Source: an uncultured Prevotella sp.
Lineage (GTDB): Bacteria > Bacteroidota > Bacteroidia > Bacteroidales > Bacteroidaceae
Direction of reading: 5' to 3'
NCBI GenBank assembly: GCA_937874345.1
Contig: CALNBT010000154.1
Coordinates: 1-6,712, forward strand
Length of the DNA: 6,712 bases
In this document: positions 6,344 through 6,712 of the stretch, in pieces
Numbering within the stretch: the first letter of the stretch is position 1
Layout of the letters: each line of letters opens with the position of its first letter
The notes under the pieces: model-generated
Databases searched by the model: none
What the model saw: the letters and a program-made list of their open reading frames with translations, nothing else
What the model was told of the DNA's origin: nothing
Translations under genes and position numbers: made by a program

Positions 6344-6364
6344 TGAACGTAGAAATGACCTTGA
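6333..6364 (-). promoter_or_regulatory. Hairpin in the mnmA leader
   Basis: AAGGTCATT (6336-6344) pairs perfectly with AATGACCTT (6354-6362). After a one-base bulge (A6335), two more pairs form (6333-6334 with 6363-6364), giving 11 bp around a 9-nt loop. It lies between the candidate -7 box and the GTG start, and it covers both the TTG at 6336 and the upstream-ORF ATG. A role in translation control is inference; the stem itself is plain. Confidence 0.55.
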
Positions 6365-6386
6365 AGAGATGATGCAAATCACGGTG

Positions 6387-6394
6387 CAAAGATA
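6387..6394 (-). promoter_or_regulatory. Candidate -7 box for mnmA
   Basis: The minus strand reads TATCTTTG, a match to TAnnTTTG, about 100 nt before the GTG start. No -33 TTG is found 17-23 nt upstream. If used, transcription begins near 6382 and the leader includes the hairpin at 6333-6364. Confidence 0.4.
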
Positions 6395-6665
6395 CTGCTT
6401 TTTTAGATGGTTTAGCTACGTTGCATTTTATTTCGTTAGTTTATTTTAGAAAAATATACAATAAAAGGAAAATTCTAATTCAGATATAATAATTATTTTT
6501 GCATATATTATTCTTCGTAAATGATATCAGATGAGTATTCACAGCCGGCTTTAACATTTATAGCGTGAACAGAACAAATTAAATAAGCATATCGAAAAGA
6601 AACAAAACTTCCTATAGAAGGAACAATAGGTAAAGGCTGAAATGCATCCTAAAACTTAAAACAAA
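6395..6665 (+). promoter_or_regulatory. AT-rich upstream region of the gene at 6666, with candidate -7 box
   Basis: This stretch carries no gene. TATTTTTG (6494-6501) matches the Bacteroidetes -7 box, without a -33 partner, and would give a leader of about 155 nt. Within that leader are an 8-bp palindrome AGCCGGCT (6543-6550), enclosed by TTCAC/GTGAA arms (6538-6542, 6565-6569), and a small CCTAT/ATAGG dyad (6611-6615, 6626-6630). I recognise no known riboswitch. The last 20 bases before the ATG are A-rich with no SD, common in this phylum. Confidence 0.35.
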
Positions 6666-6712
6666 ATGAAAAAATTAGTCATCGCATTGGCTGCGTGCGC
6701 ATTTTTTGCAGC
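6666..6712 (+). CDS. N-terminal signal peptide of an envelope or secreted protein, cut by window edge
   Basis: Only 15 codons are visible, starting at ATG 6666: MKKLVIALAACAFFA. The short basic n-region (KK) and hydrophobic run make it a signal peptide. LAAC fits a lipobox, which would make it a lipoprotein with Cys11, but the hydrophobic core before that Cys would be very short. An ordinary type I signal continuing past the edge, as in many Bacteroidales outer-membrane proteins, is at least as likely. The long A-rich leader upstream is consistent with an expressed gene. The function cannot be inferred from what is visible. Confidence 0.75.
   Translation, partial: MKKLVIALAACAFFA

Noticed and set aside
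1..6712. Possible mobile element, CRISPR array, defence island or other new multi-gene system
   Set aside because: No transposase, integrase, repeat-spacer pattern or linked unknown gene set is present; most genes are housekeeping or envelope genes.

Overview
The window looks like a piece of a Bacteroidales chromosome, most likely Prevotella or a close relative. The grounds are protein similarity from memory (LptD, MnmA and a PycB/OadA-type carboxyltransferase all read like Prevotella/Bacteroides versions), A-rich leaders with little Shine-Dalgarno signal, and TAnnTTTG-type -7 boxes upstream of several genes. Genus-level placement is inference.

Layout. On the minus strand, right to left from 3789: a 592-aa biotin-carboxylase-partner type carboxyltransferase (3789-2011), a 178-aa HD-domain hydrolase (1885-1349) and the N-terminal 403 residues of the LPS-assembly outer-membrane protein LptD (1210 to the left edge). 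A 66-nt nested hairpin lies between the first two. Divergent from the carboxyltransferase, a plus-strand lipoprotein of unknown function (4041-4880) starts behind the best promoter in the window. It converges on mnmA, the tRNA 2-thiouridylase gene (minus, 6285-5200). The 319-bp convergent gap holds a 25-bp near-perfect hairpin and two smaller dyads. Divergent from mnmA, after a long AT-rich leader, the first 15 codons of a secreted or envelope protein (6666 to the right edge) are visible.

The genes are mostly housekeeping or envelope functions with no evident shared pathway: outer-membrane LPS transport, tRNA wobble-uridine thiolation and C3/C4 carboxyl transfer. I see no mobile element, CRISPR array, tRNA or rRNA, and no clear sign of a new multi-gene system. 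The points worth a second look are the carboxyltransferase whose C-terminal biotinyl-like domain has no lysine at the biotin site, the two long hairpins at 1921-1986 and 5022-5076, and the structured mnmA leader, where a 21-codon upstream ORF overlaps a probable GTG start.
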